Numbered from the stretch's first letter, positions 21,735 through 32,541 are shown. The stretch is 64,000 bases of DNA from Ariolimax columbianus (GCA_036924085.1 JAVGWX010000018.1:22612964-22676963), one strand, 5' to 3'. The notes: generated from the letters alone by a model not told the origin. Made by a program: numbers and translations.

Positions 21735-22228
21735 CTGTCTTATTCTGTCTTGTTTAGTTTTGTTCTATTTTCTTCTATATTGTTTAATCCTGTTCAGTTC
21801 TGTTCTGTCCAGTTTAGTGTTGTTCTATTTTGTTATGTCTTATTTAGTTTTGTTCTGCCTTGTTTAGGTTTGTTCTGTCTTGTTTAGTTTAGTTTCTGTT
21901 TAGTCTTGTTTACTTTTGTTTTGTTCTAGCTTGTTTAGTTTTGTTCAGTTTTGTTTAGTTTAGTTTTGTTTAGTTTAGTTTCTGTTTAGTCTTGTTTAGT
22001 TTAGTTTTGTTCTAGCTTGTTTAATTTTGTTCAGTTTTGTTTAGTTTTGTTTAGTTTAGTTTTGTTTAGTTTAGTTTCTGTTTAGTCTTGTTTAGTTTTG
22101 TTTTGTTCTAGCTTGTTTAGTTTTGTTCAGTTTTGTTTAGTCTTGTTTAGTTTAGTTTTGTTTAGTCTTGTGTGTTTAGTTTTGTTTAGTCTTGTTTCTT
22201 TAGTTTTGTTTAGTCTTGTTAGTTCAGT
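21735..22228. repeat. 10/20-bp satellite B, first block
   Basis: T-rich units 'tttagtyttg' repeated in tandem. They follow satellite A through a junction ('cttgccctgtactgtctt') that is repeated at 23188. Confidence 0.9.
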
Positions 22229-22234
22229 TCTGTA

Positions 22235-22660
22235 CTAGGAGTCGACTTCACTGCACTCCGGGCACACCCATAGGTGCTCAGTCTCTCTCAGCAGATGGCG
22301 CAAAGTGTGGATGCTGATGGTGCCCGGAGCCTGTTGGTTGTACACCTTCCTGTTTCGTCCTCTCATATTCTCTAATCCACTGAATCCTAATTTGATTCCA
22401 AAGTGCCACAGCCTGTGCCTTGCAGACTCGTCCAAAGCAGTGTCGTTTTCCAGCAGGTGGTCCTTGATAACCTTCACTATGTCACCTTTATCGATGTCCA
22501 CTGTGCCTGTTATGGGTGCGTGTGACACCAAAAAATCAGCTCGCTCGTTGACCGGAACCCCGGCATGACCAGGCCAGTAGATCCCCACCAGCCTCTGGAG
22601 TTCTGAGGTCTCAAGCGCTGCTATCCACTCATGTCGTAGCCACCCATTAATCATTAAGCA
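22235..22660 (-). pseudogene. RNase H domain fragment between satellite blocks
   Basis: A 139-codon open stretch on the minus strand. It contains 'LVGIYWPGHAGVPVNERADF' (RNase H motif with the conserved His and last acidic residue) and, further on, 'VKDHLLEN' and 'LRHLLRETEHLWVCPECSE'. It resembles the RNase H tail of certain animal non-LTR polyproteins but is a different family from the jockey copies in this window. No RT part and no target duplication is seen. It may have been carried along with the satellite duplication or inserted between the blocks. Confidence 0.7.
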
Positions 22661-23187
22661 GATCCTTCTTAACTAATATCCCTTTCAAGCAGATCCATCT
22701 TAACTAATATCCCTTTTAAGCAGATCCATCTTAACTAATATCTCTTTCAAGCAGATCTAACTTAACTAATATTCCTTTCAAGCAGATCCATCTTAACTAA
22801 TATCCCTTTCAAGCAGATCCATCTTAACTAATATTCCTTTCAAGCAGATCTTAACTAATATCCCTTTCAAGCAGATCCATCTTAACTAATATTAGTTTCA
22901 AGCAGATCCATCTTTACTATTATTAGTTTCAAGCAGATCCAATCTTTACTAATATAAGTTTCAAGTAGATCCATGTTTACTAATATAAGTTTCAAGTAGA
23001 TCCAATCTTTACTAATATAAGTTTCAAGTAGATCTATCTTTACTTATATAAGTTTCAAGTAGATCCAACTTTACTAATATAAGTTTTAAGCAGATATATC
23101 TTCAATAAAGTCATTTTGAGGCAGATCTATTTTTACACGTATTAGGTTGAATCAGATCCATTTTTATTGATATAATTTTATATACTT
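22661..23187. repeat. 31-bp satellite A, second block
   Basis: Same unit as 21030-21720 and the same progression towards 'aagtttcaag' variants. It resumes directly after the RNase H fragment. Confidence 0.93.
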
Positions 23188-24725
23188 GCCCTGTACTGTC
23201 TTGTTCTGTCTTGTTTAGTCTTGTTCTATTTTCTTCTATACTGTTTAATCATGTTTAGTTCTGTTCTGTTTTGTTTAGTGTTGTTCTATCTTGTTTAGTT
23301 TTGTTCTGTCTTGTTTAATTTTGTTTAGACTTGTTTAATTTAGTTTTTGTTCAGTCTTGTTTAGTTTAGTTTTGTTTTGTTTAATCTTGTTTAGTTTAGT
23401 TTTGTTTAGTCTTGTTTATTTTTGTTTAGTCTTGTTTAGTTTTTTTTAGTTATGTTCAGCTTTGTTTAGTCTTGTTTAGTTTTGTTAAGTCTTGTTTAGT
23501 TTTGTTTAGTTTAGTCTTGTTTAATTTTGTTTAGTCTTGTTTAGTCTTATTTAGTTTTGTTTAGTCTTGTTAAGTTTAGTTTAGTCTTGTTAATTTTGTT
23601 TAGTCTTGTTTAAATTTGTTTAGTCCTGTTTAATAGTGTTTAGTCCTGTTCAGCTGTGTTTAGTCTTTTTTAGTTTAGTTTTATTTAGTCTTGTTTAATT
23701 TTGTTTAATCATGTTCAGCTTTGTTTAGTCTTGTTTAGTTTTGTCTAGTCTTGTTTAGTTTTGTTTAGTCTTGTTTAGTTTTGTTTAGTCTTGTTTAGTT
23801 TTGATTAGTCTTGTTTAGTTTAGTTTAGTCCTGTTCAGCTTTGTTTAGTCTTGTTTGTTTAGTTTTGTTTAGTCTTGTTTAAATTTGTTTAGTCTTTTTC
23901 GTTTTGTTTAGTCTTGATTAGTTTAGTTTAGTCTTGTTTAGTTTTGTTTAGCCCTGTTAAGCTTTGTTTAGTCTTGTTTTGTCCTGTTCAGCTTTGTTTA
24001 GTCTTGTTTAGTTTTGTTTAGTCTTGTTTAGTTCAGTTTAGTCTTGTTTAGTTTTGTTTAGTCTTGTTTAGTTAAGTCTTATTTAGTTTTGTTTAGTCTT
24101 GTATAGTTTTGTTTAGTATTGTTTAGTTTTATTTAGTCTTGTTTAGTTTTGTTTAGTCTTGTTTAGTTTTGTTTAGTATTGTTTAGTTTTATTTAGTCTT
24201 GTTTAGTTTTGTTTAGTCTTGTTTAATTTTGTTTAGTCTTGTTCAGCTTTGTTTAGTCTTGTTTATTTTAGTTTTATTTATTCTTTTTTAATTTTGTTTA
24301 GTCATGTTCAGCTTTGTTTAGTCTTGTTTAGTTTTGTTTAGTCTTGTTTAGTTTTGTTTAGTTTTGTTTAGTCTAGTTTTGTTTAGTATTGTTTATATTA
24401 GTGTTGTTTAGTCCTGTTCAATTTTTTTAGTCCTGTTTAGTCTTGTTTAGTTTGGTTTAGTTTTGATTAGTCCTAATTAGTTTTGTTTAGTCTTGTTTAG
24501 TCTAGTATTGTTTAGTATTGTTTATATTAGTATTGTTTAGTCCTGTTCAATTTTGTTTAGTCTTGTTTAGTTTTGTTCAGTTTTGTTTAGTCATGTTTAG
24601 GTCTATTTAGTTTTGTTTAGTCTTGATTTGTTCTGTCTTGTTTAGTCTGGTTTTCTTTTGTATTGTTCTGTTTGTTTTGTCTGATTCCTGTTTTTGTCCT
24701 GATTTGCCTTGTTATGTTTTGCATT
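23188..24725. repeat. 10/20-bp satellite B, second block
   Basis: Over 1.5 kb of 'tttagttttg' and 'tttagtcttg' units, opened by the same junction sequence as at 21720-21760. Confidence 0.92.
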
Positions 24726-26029
24726 GTGTTGTCTTGTTTTTGCTTCACGACGTATAAGGAACGTAAGCCAACCACTGCACACTACCTCTTACAAATCCTG
24801 CATGAAAGAAATTTTGTTGTACCCTTTCATGGGTGGCTTCTGTTGCAATTAGCTGTGCATGATGAGTTTGCCAGTCTCAAGTACAACTTTCTTTTGTTTG
24901 CCTTTAACGAAACGAGTTTTCAAATCTTTCAAAATTTTCAAGATTGCACATTTTGCCATCTGCTAAGACAGAATGATAATCCATGGATTTGCCTGGAGTG
25001 CAGAGATGTGTTTGTTTGTAGCATAACATATTTATCCATTGTGTTTTCTGTATTTAAATATGTAGTTATTTAATTCAATTTGGTCTTTTATTTCCAGCCT
25101 CTGTAAAGTCTAACAGTCGAGGATATGAACGAGTGCCACTTATATTTAACAAAGAAATGGATGGCTTGTTATCTGACATCTACGCAGTGTACAACTTTGA
25201 CGTCATGATATATGTAAGCAGCATTGCTCTAACCCCGCCATTTACAACTAACAGCCACGGCGCCTCTCATGAAATCAGTACCAACCAATTCAACAATAGT
25301 TCTGTCCTGTACAATAATATCCTACATAAAAAGGAATTAAGTGATTCTCTAACGAGCAAAATCGGAGAAAGAGTCGAACTTGATTTAATTTCAGAAATGG
25401 GCATTTGAGAAACGTTGAAAGCGCATTTCGCAATCACAAGTACGTTCATATATCGAGCTCTATTGAGACACCAAAAGCTTTAGGTGTCAATAACATTAGG
25501 CTGACCATTGCTTTCTTTAAATACAAACTTAAAACAGACTCTGTGGAGATGCGAGTGACCTCTGAAGGTTACTGAGAAGAAATCAGACGGCAGTGTCAAG
25601 AACAACAATTCGTTTACGTCCACGCAGAATGTTATAAAATTATCTGCCCTTGATTCCAGCATAAACCTTATCTCCAGGCAAACAATTTCTGGGAAAGATA
25701 AGGCCCGCAAGCTCTCCCGGTTTCACCTGTATCTCAACCACAGCAGTGCGAACCAGATCGAGCCGAAGTCATGAAGTACTGCAGACGGCAGAAGGCATAC
25801 ACGAGGAAAACGTCTAGGTGTACACACTTCTCGTGTTCCCAGCTAAACGACAGACTTTCTAGCTGGAGATAAAAAGAAACCAGCCCTGCTGAATTGGAGA
25901 TTTGCCAACTAATATTGATATAAACTATAAATGATAATCGTGCAAAGGTGAGTTCATATTTTTTGTGCTATGCATGGACACCTGCAGATATCAGTGTTCG
26001 TATTTCATCATCGGCATCTTCGTCATCAA
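24726..26029. other. Unassigned spacer
   Basis: Open stretches of 91-136 codons exist on the + strand (within 24663-25073 and 25133-25408), but I see no known domain, so I do not call genes. A polypyrimidine-AG at about 25090-25098 could be a splice acceptor, but nothing supports an exon. Confidence 0.4.
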
Positions 26030-26755
26030 CAGATAACCACGTGCTTCTAAATCTTTGTAGTTGTTTTTTATTTTTCGTCTTATTGTTATTTCATTCTTCG
26101 TTGTCACCGCCATACTCTTCTTTATCGCTACCATCTCTTTATTCTTTACTCTTCTAGTTTGTTATGATCGTATTCTTCTTTTTTTATTGTTTCTACTTCT
26201 TTGTTTACTTCTTCTTCTTCTTGTTATTTTTTAATTTTTTTCATCTTTTCCTTCTTCTACATCTTCCTTTTCTTTTTCATAATCTTCTTCATCTTCTTTT
26301 TCTTTTTCATAAACTTCTTTCTATTTCTGCTTCTTCTTATTGCTTCTTCTTTCTTTTCTTTTTCTCTTCTTCTTTGTCTTCTTCTGTCATTTTCTATTTG
26401 TTACTGTTGTGATTCTTCTTCTTCCTCATCTCTCTGTTCCTCTTCTTCTTTTTCTTGTTCTTTTTCTTCGTCCACGTCTGTCTTTTTGATGTCTTTTTGT
26501 TCTTCTTGGTGTTTTTACTGCTGCCATTTTTTTTGTTTTTCTTGTATTCTAGTTCTTCTTCTAATTTTTCATCCTTTCCTGCCTTTTTGTCTTATATCTT
26601 TTTTCTACTTCGTTCTGCTCTTCTTCGTCTTCATTTTCTTCGTATTTCTCGTTTGTATCTTCTCATCTTCTTCCTCTTTTCTTTGTCTTCTTCTACCTCG
26701 ACGTTCTGCTCTTTTTCTTAATTTCTCGTCCTTCTTCTTCTTCGGGAAGTAAAAG
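26030..26755. repeat. Pyrimidine-rich (TTC/TTTC) tract
   Basis: About 700 bp with almost only T and C on the + strand. Overlapping Ser/Phe/Leu-rich ORFs result from composition. Such tracts can form triplex (H-DNA) structures. Confidence 0.9.
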
Positions 26756-27731
26756 CGGCGAGGAAAAGGAGATGTCTATCGCTCTCATATAGCCGAGCCT
26801 TTGAAATGTGAGATGGCTAACACTTCACACGTTACGTTTTTTTTTTTGTTTTTACTTTCTAAAATATCTTACTTTCATTTTCTTCTTTGTCACTTAAAAA
26901 AAATAATTTGTGTATGCATTACATTTGCTTCACTCTTTTCTTTGTAGTTTCATTGAGTACTAGTTTGTCTACTTCATGGTGAGTGTCAATTCATACTCTT
27001 CTAGCATTATCGCTGCATTGTTTATGTTCATTTCTATATGTTGACTTTCTCTCACCGTCTATCTCTGCTTGTTTCACAACGTGTTAGGTCTGCATTCCCC
27101 AGGGCTCCCTTGTTTACTAAATATTTATACACCACACTGCAGCTTCCCTATCCAAGTCCCGTACCTCAGGGAGGGCGATAGATACGGTGATGGTTCCTAC
27201 ATTCCAGACATGTTTTCATGATCTGGCTACTTACGAGGTCTTTCATTATTTAATGCTTAATTACTTCTTGGAGAAAGACATGAGAAATTTGAAACACCTG
27301 ATAGAGGCATTAAATTAAGATTATAGCAGCACAGTGAATCCAATTTTATCAAAGCTATTTCATCACAAATCATTCATTTGTTGCTTCCATTTACACATCT
27401 TGTTAAAACCGTCATTCACAGAATAACAAAAGATGACTTAACAAAGATTATGCGGACATGCGCAGTCAAAGCCAGTATCTTCTTTCTTCTAGACAATTAT
27501 TTGCCTTATTTGATTGTATGACACAAGGAAAGCTAAACTTAGGGCAAGAAAAGAAGATACACATCGCTCACAGTTGAAGCCAGATTAAAGAAATTATCGT
27601 TGGACCAATATTGTTGTTTCTGTTGATCCTTTTCAGATGAAAAGAAATCACCGCCTCTGAGATATTTGGATAATACAAGCCTTGTTATAGTGTCGTTAAA
27701 TCATGTCTGAATTTTTTTTCTTCTTTATTCA
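26756..27731. other. Unassigned spacer, possible intron
   Basis: Ordinary AT-rich sequence. Its right end carries a strong 3' splice site: a T/C tract then 'ttctttattcag' with AG at 27731-27732. Confidence 0.4.
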
Positions 27732-27807
27732 GCAAGGACATCACAATAGGAGGAGTCAATAACAACAGAAGGCAGTGGCGTCCATGATAACTTCTTGAGC
27801 CGCTTCA

Positions 27808-28824
27808 ATGTGTGTCCTTTGTACATCCAGATTACACGATGACAGTACACAATCACGTGATCATCGAAAGTCACGTGGTATAACTTTCTCACGTGAGAAA
27901 ATCTTCACATTCATATTTAAGTCCTCTGGTCTAAACCTTGTTTATGTGAACCCGTTATTTATTTCTGGGATCGTTACTCACAATTTAACATTTACTGTCT
28001 GCCACTTAACAGCGCCTCATGAGCTTAAAGACGGTAAAGTAGCTCCAGGGATTACATTTTGGTTTGTATTCACTTCTCTAGAGGACATAACATGTAAAGA
28101 ATCGTCTTCACAATTCCTCTCAAAGATATCACCCTCATGGAACACTTTGCGCTTTTTAAAGCACACGAATGTTATCTGCAATTTACTGTGCTTGAGAAAC
28201 GATAAATATGTTAGGAAAATTAAGTTGCTTCATTATCGCCGTCACCAGAAAGACCTTAACGAAGTTGTAACGAACTGTTATCATAACCAAACAGACAATC
28301 ACAGAACAGGCGCCGAAGAAGCTTTCCGGTACTGCTGTAAAAGGAAAGGACAGAACGCCTCTGCCAAAAAAGAGTGTCTTGATAAATGTCCTCAAAAGAC
28401 AGAATTATTCGAATCTGGAACGAACAACGATAATCAATATCTTCATCTAGAGACAGACTCACACAAAGCTATACAAGAAGAAGCTGCTCACTACAGCTCT
28501 TATCCGTCAGACCTACTCGAAGCTGTTTCGAAAGAAGTTGTTCATTTTTCTACTAACCAAACAGATTTACGCGAAACTGCAATCACAGGTTTTTATATTT
28601 CCGGTCTTCGTCCATACCTGGTCGAAACGGCTGTACAAGAAGTATCAACGTTTGCCCAGAGATCGTCTTCAGAGAGAAAGCCTATTCCTCCTAACGCCCC
28701 GCAGTGTTGGATTCTCTACCAGAGAAGAAACAGGAACGTGCCACAAAGAGAAGAAAGAAGAGTGCCACTCCACGGCGGACCTTGGCTAAGGAGATGCTCT
28801 CATCTATCAGAAGGTCTCCACTGA
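27808..28824 (+). CDS. Hypothetical 338-aa ORF with ~17-aa repeats
   Basis: A 338-codon ORF from ATG 27808 with an in-frame stop at 27796, too long to be expected by chance in this AT-rich DNA. I do not recognise a domain. Visible features: a Cys/Lys-rich patch near residues 172-195 ('EAFRYCCKRKGQNASAKKEC'), then three to four degenerate repeats of 17-18 residues from about residue 222 ('EEAAHYSSYPSDLLEA', 'VSKEVVHFSTNQTDLRET', 'AITGFYISGLRPYLVET'). The DNA of these repeats has drifted while the amino-acid pattern persists, a hint of protein-level constraint. There is no signal peptide or membrane segment. It overlaps the next ORF by about 30 codons in another frame. It could be part of that gene (frameshift or alternative exon use), an upstream ORF, or a decayed gene. 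Confidence 0.35.
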   Translation: MCVLCTSRLHDDSTQSRDHRKSRGITFSREKIFTFIFKSSGLNLVYVNPLFISGIVTHNLTFTVCHLTAPHELKDGKVAPGITFWFVFTSLEDITCKESSSQFLSKISPSWNTLRFLKHTNVICNLLCLRNDKYVRKIKLLHYRRHQKDLNEVVTNCYHNQTDNHRTGAEEAFRYCCKRKGQNASAKKECLDKCPQKTELFESGTNNDNQYLHLETDSHKAIQEEAAHYSSYPSDLLEAVSKEVVHFSTNQTDLRETAITGFYISGLRPYLVETAVQEVSTFAQRSSSERKPIPPNAPQCWILYQRRNRNVPQREERRVPLHGGPWLRRCSHLSEGLH

Positions 28825-29313
28825 ACTCCAATACAGCCATCGTGTCGTCGTCAACGTTTTTATCTTCCTATTCATCATCTTCATCCTCGCCATCCCCAGC
28901 AGCCTCTAAGCACATCAAAAAGCGTAGCCCAGTTTTTTCGTCTTCCGTTTCTTCATTGCGTGCGTCAGCCTCTGCCTTGTTTGTATCTGCGTTGCTCTCC
29001 TGCGTGATGTGTCAGACATTGGTGTACTCTGCACCTGCTTACGTATTCCATAACGTCGCGGATTGGGAACACACCATCAACAGCGACAAACAGTCCTCCG
29101 AAGAAAATCTACTGAACCACACTACCACGTTCTTCCCAGACGATATGCCTCAAAACGACCAACCCCCAAGGTCGTTTCCTAGCTACACAGTACCTAACTC
29201 ATGGACAAGGCAGTCTCAAGACCGCTTCTACTATCTACGAGCAGAGAATGACCAATTCTTGCAATTTCATGGGCATATTATTACTGGTACTAAAGTGGAC
29301 AAGCCAGCTCTTG
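28794..29313 (+). CDS. Possible first coding exon of an FGF-like secreted ligand
   Basis: Frame opened by a stop at 28692; first ATG 28794 with a purine at -3. The exon gives 173 codons plus one base before the donor at 29314 (phase 1). Seen: a Ser-rich N-terminus (residues 16-56), a hydrophobic segment at 59-78 ('ASALFVSALLSCVMCQTLVY') followed by SA-P, suitable as signal peptide or anchor, and a possible N-glycosylation site N108-H-T. The last 30 residues contain 'RFYYLRAEN', 'QFLQFHG' and 'IITGTKVDK'. This pattern (Y-x-R, FLx-h, then I-x-G-T-K/R-x-D, followed by a Gly split by an intron) resembles the first beta-hairpins of the FGF beta-trefoil, and FGF genes commonly have an intron at about this place. 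The FGF call is inference from a short stretch; later FGF exons are not recognised here. An alternative is a chance ORF or another secreted protein. Confidence 0.4.
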
Positions 29314-29319
29314 GTAAGT
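29314..29319 (+). promoter_or_regulatory. Consensus 5' splice donor
   Basis: 'G|gtaagta' directly after the FGF-like codons. The reading frame continues past it for 35 codons into sequence homologous to a retrotransposon relic, supporting the view that coding ends here. Confidence 0.5.
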
Positions 29320-29324
29320 ATATT

Positions 29325-29745
29325 CTTTCTCTTTCCGTGTCCAAGCACCACATTATATATCTTGCATCCAGTATTCAGCGACATAGATTGCCTTGTGATT
29401 TATTTGCCTCCAGCATGTAGCGTCTATTGCATGTTTTCTCCAGTTTGGGGCAGGTCATCAGGTGGTATGGGTCCTGTATTGTGCCGCAATCACATGTGTC
29501 ATCATCTGTGTATCCCCATCGCTTCATATTCCTCATGCACCGTGATACACCAGTTGGGAGTCTGTTGTGACTTCCATGTTGTGTATGGTAGATGATGTCC
29601 AGGAGCAGGTTCCTCCCGAAGTTCCATCTCTGGGGCCTGCACCAATTCGCGCCACCTCTCGATACGGCGACTTTCAGGGTTTGTCTGGTTGGGGTTTGTT
29701 GTTTTTAGAAAGCTATGTCTGGATTTGAGTCTTGTGTTTTGTACC
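29325..29745 (-). pseudogene. Jockey/I-type C-terminal relic, copy 2 (in putative intron)
   Basis: The minus strand encodes 'KRWGYTDDDTCDCGTIQDPY' and 'HLMTCPKLEKTCN', the C-terminal Cys/His knuckle. It is collinear over 400 bp with 1838-2240. It lies 11 bp after the donor site of the candidate exon, so it would sit at the start of the intron. Frames are broken. Confidence 0.7.
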
Positions 29746-30739
29746 TGATGTTCAAACATTGGTTGCCGTGGGTCGTGCTCCTATTTTTCTCGTTCGATTT
29801 CTGCTATGACGCTTCTTCGGATCTCGGGGGGTGCTATGCTAATTATGGGGTATATTTTTTCAATGGTGTGTGTGTGTGGGGGGGGGGGGGGGTAGGCACG
29901 CTGATACTATCCGACCCGCCTCATTTATTGCTGTATCAACTAGTTTCGAATGAGCAGAGTTTTGCCAGACTGGCGCAGCGTATTCAGCTACGGAGAAACA
30001 CAAGACAAGTGTAGATGTCCCGAAGGACTGATGGCTGTGCCCCCCCCCCCCCCATATTGTGCCGATCAGTATTCTGATGATATTATTTCTTGCTTGTATC
30101 TTACGCTATGTGTCTTGTAAATATATTTACTTAGTATATTAACTTCCAACAATGAGTGATGATATGCCTCTCTCATTTCCCTGTTGCTAATAGTTTCTAT
30201 TGAACTGAATAATCAGCCCCACGAAGATAAAGGAAGTACTTCAGTAGACTTACCTCATTGAATACGTCTAGCCACTTTAAAAGCCACACAATTATCAGTT
30301 GCATACGTCTAGCCACTTTAATGGATTCTTTTTTATCGCTTTAACAAATTTACAAGTTTTTCAGTTACCTTTTAAAAATGTATTCCGGTTTCATTCGAGA
30401 AGATTTTGCATTCCATCTGTCTCTATGTAGATTTGCGTTGAATTGAATTGAAGTTCATTTTGATAAATTTTCATTTGAGTGTCTAGGATGTAAACAAAAA
30501 CAATATTAATTGACAACTATCTGGTGTTCAGAATTTGTTAACGGCCGACCAGGCACAATCTTAAATAGCATCGTGTTTACATGATGACAACACATTGAGA
30601 GCATTACAATTCTGAGTGACAGTAAGGATGTTGAAAACTTTATTTTTTTTTGGTCATGGATGGTAGGGATGATGAAGATTATGCTCCGCCCCCTTTGAAA
30701 GTCAGAAATGAAGTGAGACTTCAATATAGTAAGCCTCAA
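29746..30739. other. Spacer with facing homopolymer runs
   Basis: Contains a run of 15 G (29878-29892) and a run of 14 C (30040-30053), complementary and about 150 bp apart. Otherwise no feature. Confidence 0.6.
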
Positions 30740-30905
30740 ATTGTGATTTGGGGTGACCAGTTCCCTTCCTCGCTGCCTTTCCTTCCCTAACCGTTTCAGG
30801 TACCCATTTAAAGTTTTGTGGACTTAGTGTCTGTAGTGGGAGTTGAACCCCGCAACGTTGCCATGAAAGCGAGTGCTTTACCACCGCACGTATCAGTCAA
30901 CTAGC
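30740..30905 (-). mobile_element. tRNA-derived SINE, copy 2
   Basis: On the minus strand, 'gtgcggtggtaaagcactcg' (box A region, 30871-30890) and 'GGGTTCAACTCCC' (box B, 30838-30850) at tRNA spacing. Then 'taaatgggtacctg' and 'ggttagggaaggaaaggcag', shared with 3297-3510 and 60030-60195. No target duplication identified. Confidence 0.7.
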
Positions 30906-31184
30906 CCAGCCATAATTAGTCGCTTCTTTTGACATATCTTGTTGTTTTTCTTGTTGTTGTTATTGTTCTTCGTATTTGAGACAAGTACTCTAGATAACTT
31001 TATTTGGTGACAGGTTACAGTGGTTCTCAAGATAGCGAATGGCACTTGAAAAGGTGCACCAGGGTCCTCCTGGCTATAGTGCAATACGACGCTCTTCAGT
31101 AAGCTCACCACTATAGGACTTACAGCTGTCGATCCCCAACTTATGTTTTCATTGAGAACTGCTTGAAAGTGGGGTGGCGTCTTA

Positions 31185-31810
31185 ATCAGTATGTTTCACC
31201 TGACCCTGACTAACATAATCTGATCGGTATGTTTCACCTGACCTTGACTAGTCAGAGAGCTCAAAAGGTATTGACTGAATGGTTGATTGATTGATTGAAC
31301 GTAATGAACTTACAGCGGGTGCGTATTAAGGGGAACAAAGAAAGTAACACTGTAACCTACCTGAAATATCACGGTAAGAGGACACTAGAGTTTGTTCAAG
31401 CAACACATAGCCATGAGACTATGTTAGTCAAGGTCAGGTGAAACATACTGATCAAATTATTTTAGCCAGGGTCAGGTGAAACATACTGATCAAATTATTT
31501 TAGCCAGGGTCAGGTGAAACATACTGATCAAATTATTTTAGCCAGGGTCAGGTGAAACATACTGATCAAATTATTTTAGTCAGGGTCAGGTGAAACATAC
31601 TGATCAAATTATTTTAGCCAGGGTCAGGTGAAACATACTGATCCAATTATTTTAGTCAGGGTCAGGTGAAACATACTGATCAAATTATTTTAGTCAGGGT
31701 CAGGTGAAACATACTGATCAAATTATTTTAGTCAGGGTCAGGTGAATCATACTGATCACATTTTTTTAGTCAGGGTCAGGTGAAACATACTAATCAGATT
31801 GAGCTCTCTG
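31185..31810. repeat. 38-bp array with an inverted copy (foldback)
   Basis: About ten units of 'gtcaggtgaaacatactgat' plus 'caaattattttagccagg' run from 31426 to 31800. Two copies of the same motif lie in the opposite orientation at 31188-31250 ('gtatgtttcacctgac'). The outer sequences 'cagagagctcaa' (31254-31265) and 'ttgagctctctg' (31799-31810) are also inverted, so the region can fold into a long hairpin. Confidence 0.88.
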
Positions 31811-32413
31811 ACTATCACACGTCTTCAACAAATAACACGCAAACTCGTCAAGTGTTGACCATCCCATATCTGTTAAAGTCTCTGGGGCTTAACACTTATA
31901 CAGGACAGTGCAGTCAGGTCTATACCCAACATTCCTTGTCGCCTGTTAAGACATGCGTGGCAGGTTGCAGTGTTGTTGTTCTTGGCTCCCCTTTTTGGCC
32001 CCGGCGACACTTTACTTGTTACTAGTTTTGGTTCACTTCGGTGGGAAACGTTATTAAGAGTTCCTGGGAGGACATTGTTTGTAATTCAAACAAGAATATA
32101 CCCATTGCTTCATCAAGGGCCTGTCACGTGAAAAAAAATACAACTAAGAGATATGTCTTTAACCCTGCTATTGTAGAAGACTATCCAACACATGTATTGC
32201 ACATCTTGGTGCGCACAGTACACACTCATTACAGGGTTTTATCATTCCTGTGTCAATTCCGAGGAATTATAGGATTAGAAGAAACTTTATCGGCAGTCGC
32301 CATCGGTAGTGAGTATTAAGTTTGTTATTGTTATTACCTGATACGAAAAAAACCTTGATCGTCATATGGACTTCTTTCCGATTCAAAGACCGCTATCGTG
32401 GAATCATATATAC

Positions 32414-32415
<2 letters not shown>
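31811..32415. other. Unassigned spacer
   Basis: Nothing recognised; short ORFs only. Confidence 0.4.

Positions 32416-32471
<56 letters not shown>
32416..32471. repeat. (TA)n microsatellite
   Basis: About 28 TA dinucleotides, immediately left of the inverted repeat at 32513. Confidence 0.95.
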
Positions 32472-32473
<2 letters not shown>

Positions 32474-32512
32474 TATGTGTGTGTATATTAGCTACACAGT
32501 TGAACGGTTCAT

Positions 32513-32541
32513 GGTACTTGCGTCTTAATTCACCCCAAACA
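32513..32541 (+). repeat. Inverted repeat arm, left
   Basis: 'ggtacttgcgtcttaattca' followed by 'ccccaaa'; its reverse complement occurs at 33737-33764 with two mismatches in 27 bp. A third, direct-orientation copy is at 46155-46183, also next to a (TA)n run. Confidence 0.85.

Larger units (their letters stand above)
27733..29313 (+). other. Candidate host-gene exon (acceptor to donor)
   Basis: Bounded on the left by a polypyrimidine tract plus CAG (27731-27732) and on the right by the consensus donor 'gtaagta' starting at 29314. The interval contains two long overlapping ORFs in different frames and, unlike most of the window, no recognised repeat. The exon model is inference; the two splice-site sequences are seen directly. 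Confidence 0.45.

Noticed and set aside
24663..25073. 136-codon ORF as a possible gene
   Set aside because: Starts inside satellite B, no domain, composition-driven hydrophobic start.
26164..26752. Phe/Ser/Leu-rich ORFs resembling membrane proteins
   Set aside because: Pure composition effect of a T/C tract; the same occurs at 56790-57345.
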